This document shows, piece by piece, positions 47,084 through 48,846 of a stretch of 48,846 nucleotides of DNA. This DNA is from Candidatus Methylomirabilota bacterium (lineage in GTDB: Bacteria; Methylomirabilota; Methylomirabilia; Rokubacteriales; CSP1-6). The stretch lies in contig DATFVL010000240.1 in NCBI GenBank assembly GCA_035260325.1, positions 1 to 48,846 on the forward strand, in the 5' to 3' direction. Under the pieces are notes generated by a model. That model was given only the letters and a program-made list of their open reading frames with translations, searched no databases and was not told where the DNA came from. Made by a program: the position numbers and the translations under genes. Numbering within the stretch: the first letter of the stretch is position 1; each line of letters begins with the position of its first letter.

Positions 47084-48304
47084 TTGAGCCGTCGTCCGTT
47101 CGCTCCCGCGGAAGAGCAGCTCCGTGTCGTCCGGCGCGGGACCGCTCAAATCATCGTGGAGACCGAGCTGCGGGACAAGCTCGAACGCTCACGGCGGAGC
47201 GGGGAGCCGCTCAAGGTGAAGCTCGGACTCGATCCGACCGCGCCGGACCTCCATCTCGGCCACACGGTGGTGCTGCGGAAGCTTCGCGACTTCCAGGACC
47301 TCGGCCACCAGATCATCGTCATCATCGGCGACTTCACGGGGATGATCGGGGACCCGACCGGGCGCTCGGAGACGCGCAAGCCGCTCACCTGGGACGAGAT
47401 CCGCGCGAACGCGGACACCTACCGCGGCCAGCTCGGGAAGGTGCTCGACATGACCCGGACCCGGATCGAGTTCAACTCGACGTGGCTCGCGAAGCTCACG
47501 TTCGAGCACGTGATCCGCGAAACCGCCCACCTCACGGTCGCCCGCATGCTCCAGCGCGAGGACTTCGCCGCGCGCCACGCCTCGGACCGCCCGATCAGCC
47601 TGCACGAGTTCCTCTACCCGATCGCCCAGGCCTACGACTCGGTCGCGCTCGGCGCCGACGTCGAGCTGGGCGGAACGGACCAGACCTTCAACCTGCTGGT
47701 GGGCCGCGATCTCCAGCGGGCGCACGGCCAGGAGCCCCAGATCGCGCTCACGGTCCCGATCCTCGAGGGGCTCGACGGCACGCAGAAGATGTCCAAGAGC
47801 CTCGGCAACTACGTGGGGATCAACGAGAAGCCCGAGGACATCTTCGGCAAGCTCATGTCGGTCTCGGACGAGCTGATGTGGCGCTATTACGAGCTCCTGA
47901 CGCGGATCCCGGAGAACGAGATCGCGTCGCTCCGCGCGGGCCACCCGATGGACGCGAAGAAGCGGCTGGCACGGACGCTCACGGCCCAGTACCACGGCGA
48001 GACCGCGGCCGCCGCGGCCGAGGCGCACTTCGTGCGCGTCCATCAGCAGCGGGACCGGCCGCCGACCGTCGAGCGGCAGCGGGTCGCCGCGCCGGGGGGA
48101 CGGATCACCCTGGTGCGCGCGCTGACGGCCACGGGCATGGTGGCCTCCAACTCCGAGGCGCGGCGGCAGATCCAGCAGGGCGCAGTGGAGGTGAATCGCG
48201 AGCGCGTGCGTCAGGTCGACGCCGAGCTCCGGGCCGGGCAGACGTACGCGGTCAAGGTCGGCAAGCGCCGGTTCCAGGAGATCGAGGTCACCGACGCCGG
48301 GTAA
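47084..48304 (+). CDS. tyrS: Tyrosyl-tRNA synthetase (TyrZ-like long type)
   Basis: 406 residues. Class I synthetase with D-P-T-A-P-D-L-H-L-G-H (50-60, HIGH motif) and K-M-S-K-S (234-238). The C-terminal ~65 residues form an S4-type RNA-binding domain (V-A-S-N-S-E-A-R-R-Q-I-Q-Q-G-A-V). The TTG at 47084 is the only reasonable start: the frame has a TGA 18 bases upstream, and the next start would cut conserved sequence. No ribosome site is visible. Confidence 0.95.
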   Translation: MSRRPFAPAEEQLRVVRRGTAQIIVETELRDKLERSRRSGEPLKVKLGLDPTAPDLHLGHTVVLRKLRDFQDLGHQIIVIIGDFTGMIGDPTGRSETRKPLTWDEIRANADTYRGQLGKVLDMTRTRIEFNSTWLAKLTFEHVIRETAHLTVARMLQREDFAARHASDRPISLHEFLYPIAQAYDSVALGADVELGGTDQTFNLLVGRDLQRAHGQEPQIALTVPILEGLDGTQKMSKSLGNYVGINEKPEDIFGKLMSVSDELMWRYYELLTRIPENEIASLRAGHPMDAKKRLARTLTAQYHGETAAAAAEAHFVRVHQQRDRPPTVERQRVAAPGGRITLVRALTATGMVASNSEARRQIQQGAVEVNRERVRQVDAELRAGQTYAVKVGKRRFQEIEVTDAG

Positions 48305-48326
48305 CCTGGCACCGCCGCCGAAGGAC

Positions 48327-48355
48327 TTGACATGCTGGGCCCCTATCCGTATAGT
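48327..48355 (+). promoter_or_regulatory. rRNA operon promoter
   Basis: TTGACA (48327-48332), 17 bases, TATAGT (48350-48355): the best-matching promoter in the window, as expected for an rrn operon. Transcription should start near 48362. Confidence 0.85.
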
Positions 48356-48361
48356 CAAGTT

Positions 48362-48559
48362 TCGCCCACGGTGACGTGGGCTTGTCGTGAAGCTCGGTCA
48401 CCTTCCAAAGCTGACCGCAGTGCTCTTTGAAAGCCGGATATGCTACTGGCTCACCGAAAAGGTGTGAGCACCCATCCGTTCTATCGAGCCTTGCGCTCGG
48501 CCGAGTAACTGTCGAGCAGCATCGCAGTGAAACGTTCGAGCTACCAGGGTTCATCGCTT
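48362..48559 (+). ncRNA. rRNA leader with boxA antitermination signal
   Basis: About 200 bases between the promoter and 16S. A seven-pair hairpin GCCCACG/CGTGGGC with a GTGA (GNRA) loop is at 48364-48381. A CGGTCA/TGACCG stem (48395-48417) may act as boxB. TGCTCTTTGAAA at 48421-48432 matches the rrn boxA bound by NusB/S10. A further stem GCTCAC/GTGAGC lies at 48449-48469. No protein gene is seen. Confidence 0.75.

Positions 48560-48846
<287 letters not shown>

Noticed and set aside
48288-48554. Minus-strand frame in the rRNA leader
   Set aside because: Lies over the rRNA promoter and boxA leader; translation shows no domain.

Overview
The window is a GC-rich (roughly 70%), densely packed bacterial chromosome segment from a Gram-negative lineage. 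It encodes an outer-membrane beta-barrel porin, several lipoproteins, TatA, a LapB-type LPS-assembly protein and a class A penicillin-binding protein. Gene content and style (complex I and pyruvate dehydrogenase in one run, methylmalonyl-CoA pathway genes, a GC-biased code with frequent GTG/TTG starts and 4-base start/stop overlaps) would suit Candidatus Rokubacteria/Methylomirabilota or a deep deltaproteobacterial relative. That placement is my guess from gene content; the partial 16S rRNA at the right edge would settle it.

Layout. 1-1.2 kb: 3' end of a LapB-like TPR protein and a ComF-family protein. 1.2-4.6 kb: gap-pgk-tpiA-secG glycolytic operon behind a TATAAT-type promoter. 4.6-8.2 kb: peptide-type ABC importer (lipoprotein binding protein and two permeases, no ATPases). 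8.2-8.3 kb: tRNA-Leu(GAG). 8.4-17.8 kb: lipA followed by nuoABCDEFGHIJK, ending without nuoL/M/N. 17.8-22.5 kb: pdhA-pdhB-pdhC-lpd. 22.6-23.7 kb: a small exported protein, tatA and a DUF421 protein. 23.8-25.1 kb, minus strand: a three-gene envelope cluster (DUF948, YtxH, DUF4337). 25.2-28.3 kb: acyl-CoA carboxylase carboxyltransferase and the methylmalonyl-CoA mutase catalytic subunit. 28.3-36.7 kb: an envelope-rich stretch with three proteins sharing a FlgT-C-like domain, interleaved with polyprenyl diphosphate synthase, SAM hydrolase (DUF62), FmdB, a TPR lipoprotein and a porin. 36.8-44.9 kb: hisS-aspS-phoH-ybeY-era-(small exported gene)-recO-glyS, a translation/RNA-maintenance operon. 44.9-47.0 kb, minus strand: PBP1A. 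47.1-48.3 kb: tyrS. 48.3 kb to the end: rRNA promoter, antitermination leader and the 5' end of 16S rRNA.

How it fits together. Triose-phosphate metabolism feeds pyruvate to the PDH complex. LipA makes the lipoyl group that PDH E2 needs, and complex I re-oxidises the NADH. The methylmalonyl-CoA genes link propionyl-CoA or branched substrates to succinyl-CoA.

The least explained parts are the FlgT-C-like/CsgG-like exported protein family, a 47-bp direct repeat rebuilding the nuoG/nuoH junction, a small exported gene sitting between era and recO and flanked by copies of the recO start, and a recurring pattern of -10 hexamers placed 5-9 nt before start codons, suggesting leaderless mRNAs. No intergenic stretch longer than 300 bases occurs; the longest is the rRNA leader (48305-48559).
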